In this document: positions 34,459-46,142 of the stretch, in pieces
Position numbering within the stretch: position 1 is the first letter of the stretch
Layout: every line of letters begins with the position of its first letter
Origin: Owenia fusiformis
Lineage: Eukaryota; Annelida; Polychaeta; Sabellida; Oweniidae
Direction: 5' to 3'
Assembly: GCA_903813345.2 (NCBI GenBank)
Contig: CAIIXF020000002.1
Location: 658,001-722,000 of the forward strand
DNA: 64,000 bases
The notes under the pieces: model-generated
What the model saw: the letters and a program-made list of their open reading frames with translations, nothing else
Told to the model about the DNA's origin: nothing
Database searches by the model: none
Made by a program: the position numbers and the translations under genes

Positions 34459-35082
34459 CTGAAACAAAATAAAAAATATATTTTAAATTCATATATTCAT
34501 GTGATACATTCATATAACAAAATAAAATTAATATAAATGGGCATCAACATTTTCAATGGATTACATAATGGCACATCATATTTACTACTCGTATGAAACT
34601 TTTTTAGTTCGGGCAAAATTTAGAAATCTCGATCATATCTCAGAAAAATGCAAATTTCGGGATTATATTACGACCTACATGTATGTCGAAATTTGTTATG
34701 GTCTGTCTTTTCAGTAATTTTATGATTGTTCAATATGAGTTTTTAATACCACTTCATATATTCTCTTGTAGCAGCTTTCCTCCATTTGAATGCAAGGTTA
34801 AGAAAATGTAAAAGAACTCGGGAGCAAAGTGAACTGATGACAAAGAATACTACACAGAAAATTGCACATTTTCTGGAAATTATGCAGTGGGCTTCAGGAA
34901 TTTACTTCACTTTGAAGCGATACTTCAAGTGCATACTTTGATGACAAAGACTGCGTTGAGGTGTAGACAAACCCCTTAGATATATTCTCGGTAATCACCT
35001 GTGATGTTACTATTTATGTATACACATATTTTTTTTCTTTTTTCTGTGTTTTTTCTGTTTAAAACTTAGTTTCAAAGTACCG

Positions 35083-36902
35083 GTACCGTCCCAACAGACC
35101 CCCTTTTCTGCCCCCATCAGAATCAAACTTATTTTGCATCTAGAGTATCCTCACAAATGTACTTCACAATAATATTTCAAAATCAGGTCAAATGATGAGC
35201 CAAAGAGGTCACTGGGTGCAAAAAGGTCAAGTTGGTAAAATCAGTCTCATGATCAAGTAATTTCCTTAAACATACCTAAATAAAATAAAACCATGAGTTA
35301 AACCTGACTCTACATTTATTTCCATGGGGAATAGGTAATATCTTAATAGCCTTTGACATGTTTGAGTAGTATTTGCACCATACTTAACACAAGGAAAATG
35401 TTTGAAAATGTTTTAGTCAAAATACATGTACTGGTATACTGTCGAAATATTGTATTGTAATATATTTGATATTAAAGAGAGAATCAGATATAGCGAGCAG
35501 GCTAAACAAAAAATTGTTTTCAATTTTAGAACATTTTTGGCTCATGTCATTCCTTGTCATGTCTATTTTCTAAAAATCACAAGAGCGCATATTTTATTCC
35601 AGGAAAACTAAAGATTTTTACAATAAAGTATTATTTTTCTATAAGAATGGTTACCATTCTTTTATTTGGGAGAATTTAAACATTTTCACTCATTTTTGCA
35701 CTTTGAATCATTAATAACTTCACCAATTTATAACATATTGTGAATGTTTTGGGAGATATTGTATTTGATATTGTAAGGAATATATTGGTAGGTCAATTAT
35801 ACATGTTGCGTTTAATTTTGTCACCCCCTATAGATCAGACTCTGCCTTTAATATTCTAAAGCGTTGATACAACATATTAGTATTTATTGAATTTCTATGG
35901 GTACCAATAGGTACAGTTGCTGAAAGTTGAATGTACAGTTTCTAAGGGCTCGGGTCAAAATATCGATGTTTGTCAAAAAACGTAATTAATTTATTTAGGT
36001 CTTAACACCCCCCCCCCCCCTCTCCCCTTGTGACAAAACCAAAAATCTTGATAATTGAAATTCCCAGGAAAACGAAAATCGACGTCCGTCACCTAATGAA
36101 ATCAGTGTTTGACCCCCTCCCCCTTATGAAATTAATTACGTTTTTCGATTGACATCGATATTTTGACCCATCCCTTACAGATATTTTAGTTATTTTAAAA
36201 CTATTCCATGTCAGTATCACTATCCTCGGATAAAGGTAAGTCTTTGGCATCATGGAGTCACATAGGAAATCTTTTGAAAATTGATAGCCTTCATGTCTGG
36301 CAACTCCCAAATAGGTGGCATTGTATCCAAAATGGTGGCAGAAACGTTTTAGAAAAAATACCAAAGAAGTCCAAAAACTATATGAGCTATGTTCTCCACC
36401 ACTTTTTTGCAACTGAAAAAGTTGCCTAATTCAATTTTGGATCTGCACAGCTAAAAATAAAAGTGGTGGAGAACACGGCTCACAGTGAATTTGTCCATTC
36501 AATGAACCATGGTTCATGTTCAATTGAGACGGTGGGGGTCTGGATTATAATCCCTTTATTATGCCACATATCATGCATCATCACACATAAATCTGCTGGA
36601 TACATTACAGTAGGGATTACATTATGCATAATTCACTTGAATACTACTTGAAGATTGTTTTTAAGGCTTTATTTACTACATTTTCTAAAGAACACTAGAT
36701 TTCACAAATAATCTGCCATGATGGGAGTGGTTACAGAAATGGGCCAGAAATCATATTTTTACAAAAATATTCACTATATTTTTCAAGAAAATGAAAATAC
36801 ACATATCAGTCAAGAATATTTTGAATTTACTTTTTCAAAAATCTATAATTGCGTTTTCATGAAATTTTCTAAGTCCTTAAACAAAGGAATCCCAATAAGA
36901 CT
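35083..36902. mobile_element. 1.8-kb insertion private to the third unit
   Basis: Against AAGTACCAAATTTACATATC in unit 1, unit 3 has AAGTACC, then about 1.8 kb, then TTTACATATC. The ends start GGTACCGTC and GGTACAGTC (right end reversed), a weak terminal inverted repeat, with GTACC at both borders. Part of the interior (35580-35790) recurs inverted at 53735-53920. Small ORFs (35426, 36089, 36208) show no domains. Confidence 0.55.
35943..36177. repeat. Foldback repeat with poly-C loop
   Basis: GGGTCAAAATATCGATGT is inverted as ACATCGATATTTTGACCC, and ACGTAATTAATTT as AAATTAATTACGT. It lies within the 1.8-kb insertion. Confidence 0.65.
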
Positions 36903-37442
36903 GTACCTTTACATATCATAAAAAATAGCAATCACAAACGAAAATAGAGTACAGTTTAACAGTATCCGTTGAACACCTTTGACTTGTGAGGTGTTCCATT
37001 TACAATTCAAGGATTACGTTTACATTAAGTTAATCGGGAGAGGTAGATCTAAAAGTAGTCCACTTTGGAGGTATGTGTCCTGCTTTCAGAGGCATAACAC
37101 TCAACAGGTTTTGCTGAAAGTATATTCAAAATATGATTTATCAAATTCCAGGTATATTAGTCTCAGGTTATAAAAATATAACAAAAATCCAGCTAAAATA
37201 CTTTTTTGTTTATTTATCATTGAATACAGAATTAGGAACACAAATATGCCTGTACAACGATGATGAATTTTAATTACTCTAAACTACTCTTAACTACAAG
37301 TTTATTTTACAAAAGTATAATATGAAAAACAATTATTTACATTACTATTATCAGATTAGATGGTGCTACTTCCTTAAGGACTGTAGCAAAATGACATAAA
37401 CTATAAACTTAAATCAATATGCCATCCTATTATTAAATTAAA

Positions 37443-37807
37443 GGAGCACGTAGGTTATTGCAAACAATTTCAAACAATTCTAACTTGAATTATGAATATT
37501 TTCTGATCATGAATCATTTTCTTTCAAGAACTATTTGATACATCAAAATAAAGAATAGTAATGCATTAAACATTGTAAAAAATGATTGCATTTTTGGTGA
37601 AAATGGGGTCAACATCTTTGAAAAAGTGTGTTGATGGGTTAATTGCTAGTTAAATATCTCCAAGTTAGTTTGAATTTATTATTACTGTGCATAATTTTCT
37701 TTGAGATAATGAATTGATCTAAAAGATAAACTTGTCTTCATTGTCAGAAAATAGTCATAATCCAAGATATAACTTCCTGAAATTGATTGCGATAACCCAC
37801 GTGCTCC
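37443..37807. mobile_element. Spy-type MITE inserted in AAA^TTT without TSD
   Basis: Terminal inverted repeats of about 30 bp with three mismatches, starting GGAGCACGTAGGTTAT on the left and GGAGCACGTGGGTTAT on the right end reversed. Left flank ends AAA, right flank starts TTT, and units 1 and 2 have the intact AAATTT at about 1311 and 17297. Insertion precisely between AAA and TTT with no duplication is the described behaviour of Spy transposons. 365 bp, no transposase. Confidence 0.82.
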
Positions 37808-37977
37808 TTTGACATAAATCATAAAATCGAGGTCTTTGTTCCGATTCTAATATGATAAAAACATACAAGAAACACAACCATTTGCAATTATGAATTTAGG
37901 CTCCAATATAGAACAGAAAGTCAATTGTTCTAGCTATTGTGACATCATGTATCATATTAAAATTAAGGAATAAAGAC

Positions 37978-38132
37978 CTCGATTCTATGATTTATGGCGC
38001 AATATATGACCGAAATTTTTATTCTGTTCATTGTTAAAAGACCGAAATCGCGTAGCGATTGAGGTCTTTGGCAATGGGCAGAATAAAACTTGAGGTCATA
38101 TATTTGCCATAAATCATAGAATCAAGGTCTTT
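37978..38132. repeat. Inverted duplication around a unit-specific sequence
   Basis: AAGACCTCGATTCTATGATT is mirrored by AATCATAGAATCAAGGTCTT about 115 bp later. The arms derive from the sequence seen at about 1328 (AAAATCGAGGTCTTTG) in each unit. Confidence 0.55.
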
Positions 38133-38523
38133 GTTACGATTCTAACATGATAAAACCTAAGTTTCTTCCGATTTGATTATTTTCAATCTGAAAAATTCTA
38201 ATATTTTGGACATTCTATTTACCGGATTTCCTCCTAGCTAAAAGTTTGCAAAAATATCAATACTGAAACTGACGTCACATATTGACATCTGTCATGTCTA
38301 TATTGTGACTGAATTGGTTCAGAGGGGGTGAGTATGCAATTGTAATAGTCATTACATTTTTTGGTCCATTGAAATTTACAGGTCATACATACCCCAATAT
38401 AGACCAATAAATCAATTGTTCTTGTCATTGTGACATCACATGTCATGTTAGAATATGAATTATATCAGTTGTCCCTAGAAACTGGGATATATGGTATAAA
38501 TCATAAGTCTAGACTTACTCACA

Positions 38524-38930
38524 GCTTGGGAATATCATTCTTCATTATACCACTGTCATATTCCTCATTATATCATATAATTTTAGGATGGTCACAACCA
38601 AAATAAATGGTACTTTATATCCACATTTAATAACTACAGGTGTATGTAGAGGAAGAAGATAATTACAGAAAATTAAAAAAGTATAGAAGTTTGATCTGGT
38701 CAATAAATTATTGGCACGGACAATTATAGTTGTCATACAAAGCCAGGATAATATCACACGTTTTTATGAAAAAACATCAAACATCAACAATAAAACAGCA
38801 AGTGCAATAAAAAAAAATTAGAACGAAGTTACATTTTAAAGCAAAGCCCATTGTCAATCATTGGTTGAGCTAAACAGATGACTTGGAACACTTACAAATG
38901 ATACAATCTACTGATCCTCAATAAATACCT
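38524..38930. other. Non-coding, nothing recognised
   Basis: AT-rich sequence left of the next zinc-finger exon. Short ORFs without features. Confidence 0.4.
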
Positions 38931-39247
38931 TTATGGTTGTGTCTTTTTCACTGTACTAATACGTATTCCATGTACTCTCTTTAAATGCATTTGCTTATGC
39001 ATAGTCGAAGCAAATCTCTTGAGGCAGATCTCACATTTGTATGGTTTTGCCCCAGTATGCATGTTAATATGGGCGTCAAGGTGAGACTGCTGCCTGTACT
39101 TCTTGTCACATAAAAGACATGGATAACTGTAGTTATACTTCCAGACTTTTTTCGTCCTCCCTTCTGTTTGGTAATCTGATGCGTTGTTTTGCCTTCTTGA
39201 TTTTTTGGCAGCTTTCTTTGGTCTACCTCGACCTCGTCGTTTCTTTC
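38931..39247 (-). CDS. AT-hook plus two-finger C2H2 terminal exon
   Basis: Acceptor TTTTTGCAG, then GA + KKRRGRGRPKKAAKKSRR, an AT-hook-like basic stretch with the GRP core. Next come finger 1 CLLCDKKYRQQSHLDAHINMH, linker TGAKPY, finger 2 CEICLKRFASTMHKQMHLKRVH, and the tail RISTVKKTQP with TAA at 38933-38931. 317 nt = 2 + 105 codons, the common module phase. It is closely related to the exon at 45871-46142 and to the broken one near 41.1 kb. The AT hook would add minor-groove binding and nuclear retention. Confidence 0.82.
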
Positions 39248-41075
39248 CTGCAAAAAATGAAGTTAAAGTACAATAGGGTTTCAAAAACACACAAAAGTAC
39301 AACGATACTGTACTGTTCATACATTACCTACACAGTAAATAAAAGCCACTATATGCCAAGCCATTTGTGACAGCAATGGATCAATTAGGTTAACTTCTGG
39401 AAGCAATCTGTTCCATTATTACATTAGTTAAAATCAAAACCTAATACCTGAAAAGGACTCGATACAGCCAAACAAATATAGATGTGAAACACAAAATAAT
39501 ATCCTTATACAATTGCAAAAGAAAACTTAGAATAATTAGATTAATTGTATCTTTTTTGCTATACTAAATTTTCCACCCTAGTCAAAAGGCTAAGACAAAA
39601 TCTAGTGGAATTTGGTTGAGAAGAAATTATCATGTCAATACATTTTTGTGGGGTTTCTTTTGTGTAGACATAGAGGAGAGTTATATAATTATTTGTAAAT
39701 GGATGATCTTAAAGCCCCCGATAAATCGGGCTACGTATACCGCCGTGTTTACATTAGGGGATTAGAAGAGTTTATTTTTTACTTAGGTATGCAAGCAATA
39801 TCAATATTAGGCCTTCATGCATGTACTCGTGTGTACAATTAGCATGCCCTTCAATATTATATAAGCCAGGCTATTCAAGTACAACATAATGTGCACTATT
39901 TATGTGTGTACTACATTGGAATACAATTCCCTGGGAAACAAAACACAAATACTTTTTATATGTTCAAAATGAGCCATTTGATTGATGCATACACTTAATA
40001 CCTTCACATATAAACATCTACAAAGTATATCTAATAGTTATTTTCAATTCCAATGTTAAAACTTGCCTGGTTACGATTATACGGGAAATCAACACGGGAC
40101 GATAGTTGTACACCTTCCTGGCTTACCTCTGAAGCCTGTACCCTGTAATCTCTTTATATAGGTTAGCGAGAGCGCTGCACCTGCGCAGTTTTAAATTTTA
40201 GCGCACACTTTAAGCTTACATTTTTCAAATTGAATTGAAACCAGGGCAGTGCCAGAACTGCCAGTTCAAGTAAAAATAAAACCACCCACTATATAAGTAC
40301 GACAGAATTATTTATCAATGGCAAAACAATAAAATTGTACAGTATATTTCTTTATATTCGTGCAGTTACAACATCGATAGTCATTTCAATTCGATGTGAA
40401 GCCTATATGTTTTTACTCCTGTTTGAAACCCTGCAAAATGTATTGAAAAGGCGTTACGTGGAATGGATATCCAACTTGCTCAATTTTAATCGTAAGGCAA
40501 ACCTTTAAATTGTGCATAACTAGTAAAAATTCAAGCTACCTTCAAGTGAAATAGGCCTCAACAAAACACTATATTATTTCTGAACTAAACATTTAAATGC
40601 TATTCTATGCTTTGTCTAAACATCAAATTAGTAAAATATGAAGAAATACATATAACTGCCTCATCTTAATTACATGTAACTAACGATAATAATAATTGTA
40701 GTTGATATTGGTTTTGTCAACCAAAAACGCTGGTACTAGTTAATATCCACATACAATAACACTGTTAGTTCTAGATACATCACTGTCCATGTCAATAAGA
40801 CATAGCATAAGTATCACAATTTTTCATCAAAAAATTCAAAACGGTGGCCAAGTTATAAAATCGCATTACCATAACCACAAGAATGCAAGAAGACCATTGT
40901 CGCTTTCCACTGAGTCTAAAGAGGTAAGGAGCAACCGAAACACTTTGAAAAAGTACAATAAAAGTCCATAATGTGGCTACATTTTAAACCAATGCCTGTG
41001 CCTGTGCTAAATATTGGTACAATGACTTTGAACAATCACCCCATTATACAATCTGCTCAAACCCGATAAATACCT
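39248..41075. other. Non-coding intron, nothing recognised
   Basis: Intron of the minus-strand locus. No splice-competent ORF with a recognisable domain; the ORF at 40789-40971 has none. A small GC-richer patch at about 40130-40200 is unexplained. Confidence 0.4.
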
Positions 41076-41340
41076 TTATGGTTGTGTCTTTTTCACTGTT
41101 CTCGTGTGCATTCCATGTACTCTCTTTAAATGTCTTTGCCTATCTATACACGAACAAAATCTTCTCAGCCATATCTCGCATTTGTATGGGTTTGCCCCAG
41201 TATGCATGTTAATATGGGCATCCAAACGAGGCTGCTGTCTGTACTTTTTGTCACATAAAACATGGCTACTGCCAGTACTATGGTAGCCAGTTCTGGGAAT
41301 TTGGGAAACCTTTATTTTGTTGTTTATCACCTGTGACCTC
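41076..41340 (-). pseudogene. Decayed two-finger C2H2 terminal exon
   Basis: Clearly a relative of 38931-39247: LCDKKYRQQPRLDAHINMH, linker TGANPY, then KCEIWLRRFCSCIDRQRH and the same tail VKKTQP. The first Cys of finger 1 is gone (HVLC instead of PCLLC), and the second Cys of finger 2 is Trp (CEIW). The AT-hook part is missing, and the only plausible AG upstream would enter in the wrong phase for the shared donor. Neither finger should bind zinc. Best read as a dead module. Confidence 0.75.
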
Positions 41341-41494
41341 ACGAGGTGCAGACGATCAAAAACACACAACAGTACAAATGTTCCATGCAAACATTATTTA
41401 TGAAGTAGTTAGTCACTAGAGAGTTTAAGATATATATATTTAAGATACATATTTTTCAGAACGTAACCGTGAAAGCAAAGCCAATGAATCAAAA

Positions 41495-44400
41495 CAATAT
41501 AGTAGATGGGTTAACTACATTTGGACTTCATTGTATGATGCAAATGTCCCATTTGGCATGGAAGTACCTTAGGGAAATAGAAATAAATTTATCCAAAGAC
41601 ACAAGCTAGATGGCGCTTTATATTGGAAATATACACATTTTTCAAAATGGCTGCCAAAAATACATCAGAGACAATATATTTGCTTCTGTGCATGCTACAA
41701 TTATAAGATTGGTGTCAAAAAATACAGTGATGTAGTCGTAGAATCTATTTTATTAGATCTCGAGTCTTGAAAATTAAGATCTTCCACTTAATATTCAAAA
41801 TATACGCGTTTTTCAAAATGACTGCCAGAAATATAACAAAGAAGATATCTTACCTTACGAATACTTACAATTAAGATATCTTACCTTACAAAATGCCCCC
41901 TTTGGCATGGAAATACCTTAGGGCAATAGAAACAAAGTTATTCAAAGACACAAGCTAGATGGCGCTTTATATTGGAAATATACACATTTTTCAAAATGGC
42001 TGCCAAAAATACATCAGAGACAATAGTTTTGCTTCTATGCATGCTACAATTATAAGATTGGTGTCAAAATATACATTAATGTAGTTGTAGAATCTATTTT
42101 AATTAGGTTCTGAGTCTTGTAAATTCAGCACTTGCACTTAATATTCAAAATATATATGAATTTTTCAAAATGGCTGCCAGGCTGTCAAAGTATACATTAA
42201 TATTGGGTTGTAGAATCCATTTAAATAGGTCTTTCATAATAGGAATTTTCACTTTATTGGAAATTATGTGTTTCTAAAAATGGCCACAAGAAATATAACA
42301 ATGATGATATCTTCACATCAGTACATGCTACACTGATACGATAGGTGTCAACATTTTATATTTATGGGGTAGGAGAATCAATTTCATTAGGTCTTGTGAG
42401 ATTATAGTTTTCACTTTATATTGGGAATATATGCAGCTGAAAATATGACAAGGATTGTATCTTTGCTAACAAAGATTATACCTTTGCTAACAAAGATTGT
42501 ATCTTTGCTAACAAAAATTGTATTTTTGCGAAAAGTTTCTTTGCTTCTGGGCATAATAATTCATAACATTGGCTTCAAAATCTATATTTTGGGGAATGTA
42601 AAATCTATTTAATTACTCAGATGCAAGTAGGTAGTTACCATTTTCCCCACCAGGTGGTTATTTCAGGTGAAATAACATTGCAGGGTATTACAAAGTTCCC
42701 TTAAACTTGAATATTCTTAATTTTCAGTGGTTCACATTTCATGTTATTCTTTTGTATCTGATAGTTGAACAAATTAAAATATCTCCAATAAAAGAAAATA
42801 TTATCTGCACAACACAAGAAAGGATATTTCACTCTTTGTCTTTTACAACACGGGGACTATGGGGAATCTCCCTGACCTAAATGTCACATTTTCGAAGAAA
42901 ATTCAATTTTAAAGTTGATGGACTCATTTCAAAACCACATTTTTCAATGTATCTTTTCATGATGATTCCAAATTCAACATCAATTTGACTGAATTTTGAA
43001 TTTTTAATCACAAAAATAAAGATTGTTACTACTCGCATCTTGCTAATTGGATTATGAGCTTTAAACATTATCGTTTTCGCCTTTACACAGCAAATGTGTA
43101 TTTATCTTACAATGTTCTTTTTACTCAAATTCACCAGAAAGACCAGAGTCTCTTTAATAACTTGCAATAAACATGCATCTGCAATGGTAGTGCAACTTTA
43201 GTTGTTGCAATGCAACATACATAAGAGAGAAATGTGATACTTGGATAGAAACCACGAAAGACCTTTAGTTAGAAAGGGCCAGAAACCTTTTGGCGAGAGA
43301 AAATCTTGAAGATCGGAATAGATATCAAGGGCTGCATATTATGACAGTATTGCAGAACCCTTTTCATCTCCTCTCACCAAATCATGGACGATGCCTCTGT
43401 TTACCGAGTCTTCCACTAATCCAACCAACAAACTTTTAAGCTTGTTGTTGATTGGCAACCATTTTGAAAAGGACATGTATATATAGACATACAGCACTGA
43501 ATATTGTCATATTGAGAAAAATATTCTTATTTTCTCATTTGAACATTAAGAGATTAAGATTTTAAAATTTTAAACGGCAATATGTCTTTCACCATGAGTA
43601 CTTTCTGGCCATAAATACAGTGTTTATTATTAAAATTAAAATATGAATCCAACTTTCTGGAAAATTATGGACTAGGATCCCACCTTGGCACTTTTTAAAT
43701 GTTAAGCTTATTTTGTAAAAATATGATCTTGTTTTTCTCAATTAAAACATATCAAAAGTTTCTTCCCTTTATATCAACAATTACTTAAAAGGGGATGGCA
43801 TTTGAAATGCGCTGAAGTTGAAGACCACATCTCTCATGCTATCCATTGTTTTCAGCATAGTTTCCGTCACCGCAAATTGATATTCAAAACTACACTTTCA
43901 AACTATTCTACTTTTGAAGAAGTTTATGAGCCCTTGTTAGATATAAGTTTTTGTAATATTTTCCACAGCCATTGAGAAAAAAGCATACATTTTCGATAAG
44001 ATGTGAAAATGTTTGTTAACTAATAGACATAAAGTACAATATCAGAATTTCCGCTGAATTAAACATTTTGGTGACCATTTAGTCAATGCTAAAAATCATA
44101 TTTAGACAATAAAATTTGAGATCTAACTTAATATAATGTAACCATACTTTGACGGCATATCTAGTAAGTAATAGCTAATCAACTACTTCTCTGGAGCATT
44201 TTGAATTTTCTGAGGCATTAATCATAAAATTAACACCATCTTCAATTTAACTGAGTATATATGGCCATACTTTGAAGGAATCTGAAAATAATTGCAAAGC
44301 ATACATAAGACAGACAATGGACTGACAGACTGACGGACGGAGGGCTTTACTATATCCCCACTGAACTTTCTCCGTCGGGAAATAAAGACTATAAACCTTA

Positions 44401-44835
44401 TCAAATGGATTCTACCACCCATTAGTGTATACTTGGACATCAATCTTACTATTGTAGCATGCATACAAGTGAAGATATCATCTTTTTTACATCTCTGGCA
44501 GCCATTTTGAAAAAGGCATAATTTTTTATATAAAGAATAAGTTCCTAATTTTCAAGACTCAAACCCATACTAAATTGATTCTTTACCCACAAAATGTATA
44601 TTTAGGCACCAATCATACATTATAGTATGCATAGAAGAAAATATATTGTCTACGTTGTATTTTTGGCGGCCATTTTGAAAAATGTGAATATTTCCAATAT
44701 AAAGCGCCATCTGACGTGTGTCTTTGGATAAATTTGTTTCTATGGTCCTAAGGTACTCTCATGTCAAAGGAAACGTTTGCATCATAGATTGAAGTCCAGA
44801 CCCCCTAAAATGCAGTTAACCCATCTACTAATAAT
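41495..44835. repeat. Repeat block with direct and inverted copies
   Basis: A segment with CAAGCTAGATGGCGCTTTAT and CAAAATGGCTGCCAAAAATA occurs at about 41580-41760 and again at about 41930-42110 in the same direction. A reversed copy lies at about 44560-44835 (AAAGCGCCATCTGACGTGTG). A further relative lies near 42160-42430. The block also contains GACTGACGGACGGAGGGC at 44328, a repeat style frequent in molluscs (from memory). No genes found; minor ORFs are not supported. Confidence 0.6.
42453..42535. repeat. ~21-bp tandem repeat, four units
   Basis: TTGTATCTTTGCTAACAAAG is repeated about four times with small changes. Confidence 0.75.
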
Positions 44836-44911
44836 GTATATGACGTGCATACAAAACAAGCACTTCTTAGTCTACTTCAAATACCCGATCAGCTTCAGAG
44901 CTGTGTTTAGA

Positions 44912-45010
44912 ACCGTGTAAAAGGGTAAGGGGTCCTATCAAATTATGGTCCTACTCTTCATTGATTTATATGGTGACCCCTTTCCCTTATTATCTTATAC
45001 ACAATCAGGT
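44912..45010. mobile_element. Remnant of the 167-bp MITE family, reversed
   Basis: ACCGTGTAAAAGGGTAAGGG followed by a hundred bases matching the reverse complement of 2230-2337 (for example ATTATGGTCCTACTCTTCAT). The other end is lost. Confidence 0.6.
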
Positions 45011-45314
45011 TCTTTCACTCCATTGGTGTCAACGGTAAACACTATACCCATGTCTATTGAATACTAAGCTGGCAATTTTGTTTTAATGTATAGTACAGGA
45101 CCCCAAAAACCATATAAGGGTTAAGGAGAAAATACAAAGTGGCCAGTTGTATGTCATGTTATATATAAACATTAAGGTGGTGTCATCACAGAAATAAGAA
45201 TCTTAAAAGGAAAAGAATCTTACCAGTATGTACTTCGGCAGTGGCTTGTAAGGACTTGTCTTATGCTTATAGATGTCTTCTGGGGTAAGGTAATTGGTTG
45301 TTTATTTTTTATTA

Positions 45315-45480
45315 TAATATGATACGTGACGTCACAATAACTAGAACAATTGATTTACTGGTCTAAATTGGAGTATGTATGACCACTAAAATTCATAAAT
45401 GCAAATATTTGTTTTTCTTGTGCGTTTATCATATTAGAATCGTAACAAAGACCTTGATTTTATGATAATGATTTATGATC
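45315..45480. repeat. Inverted copy of the unit 5' flank sequence
   Basis: Matches the reverse complement of about 1325-1480 (ATACGTGACGTCACAATA, then TAGAATCGTAACAAAGACC). It shows that this stretch of the duplicated unit is itself a dispersed repeat. Confidence 0.55.
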
Positions 45481-45870
45481 TGGGCATCACTGTTTCTTTA
45501 ACAGCGCTGTATGGTGCTGTTTTAGATCGGAAGTGTATCATATTGGGCAATTGAAGGCAATCAGAATTTTGTAGCACCATTCATATGCCTTATTGTTTTC
45601 CTGAAACAGATTGAATAGAGCATGGTTTTTCATGTATGGAGAAATAATGAATGTTCATTATTGGCTTGCTGCATTCTGATTGGTTGTGAAATTCAATAAG
45701 ATCATGGATATGGTTGAATATTTATTTACAGTTATATTAGTCAAAATGTAATCAAAATGAAAAGTTTATTGATATCTGAATGAGAATCAACCAGCTCGAT
45801 TGATTCTTACTATTTATTTTTCAACAAAGACAAATGTGGTTGGGCAATGATTCAGTAGAGTACATCCAGT

Positions 45871-46142
45871 TTATGACGGTTTCTTCTTAGAGAGTATACC
45901 ATGTACTTTCTTTCGATGAATTTGCCTATCTGCAGTGGAACAAAAGGTTTTCAGACATATCTCACATTTGTATGGTCTGGCCCCAGTGTGCATGTTTATA
46001 TGGGCATCAAGCCGGGACTGCTGTCTAAACTTCTTGTCACATAAAAGACAAGGAAAACTGAAGCTATATTTCTGTACTCTCTTTGTATTCTCTTTCCTTG
46101 ATGCTTTGTCAGCTAGTCTTGGTCTGCCTCGTGGTTTCTTAC
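45871..46142 (-). CDS. AT-hook-like plus two-finger C2H2 terminal exon
   Basis: Acceptor CTTGCAG, then GT + KKPRGRPRLADKASRKE, with the AT-hook core RGRPR. Then finger 1 CLLCDKKFRQQSRLDAHINMH, linker TGARPY, finger 2 CEICLKTFCSTADRQIHRKKVH, and a tail ending SKKKPS with TAA at 45873-45871. 272 nt = 2 + 90 codons, same phase as the other modules. A paralogue of 38931-39247; the main differences are in the finger helices, so targets may differ. Confidence 0.82.

Larger units (their letters stand above)
34459..38523. repeat. Third, partial copy of the duplicated unit (non-coding part)
   Basis: Matches 131 to about 1548 but is interrupted by insertions at 35083-36902, 37443-37807 and about 37960-38380. 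It is more diverged than units 1 and 2 are from each other. Homology ends near TAGACTTACTCA at about 38520, roughly 430 bp before the dehydrogenase start would come. Confidence 0.7.

Noticed and set aside
36089-36412. 107-aa minus-strand ORF
   Set aside because: Inside the 1.8-kb insertion, overlapping inverted repeats and another ORF on the opposite strand; no motif.
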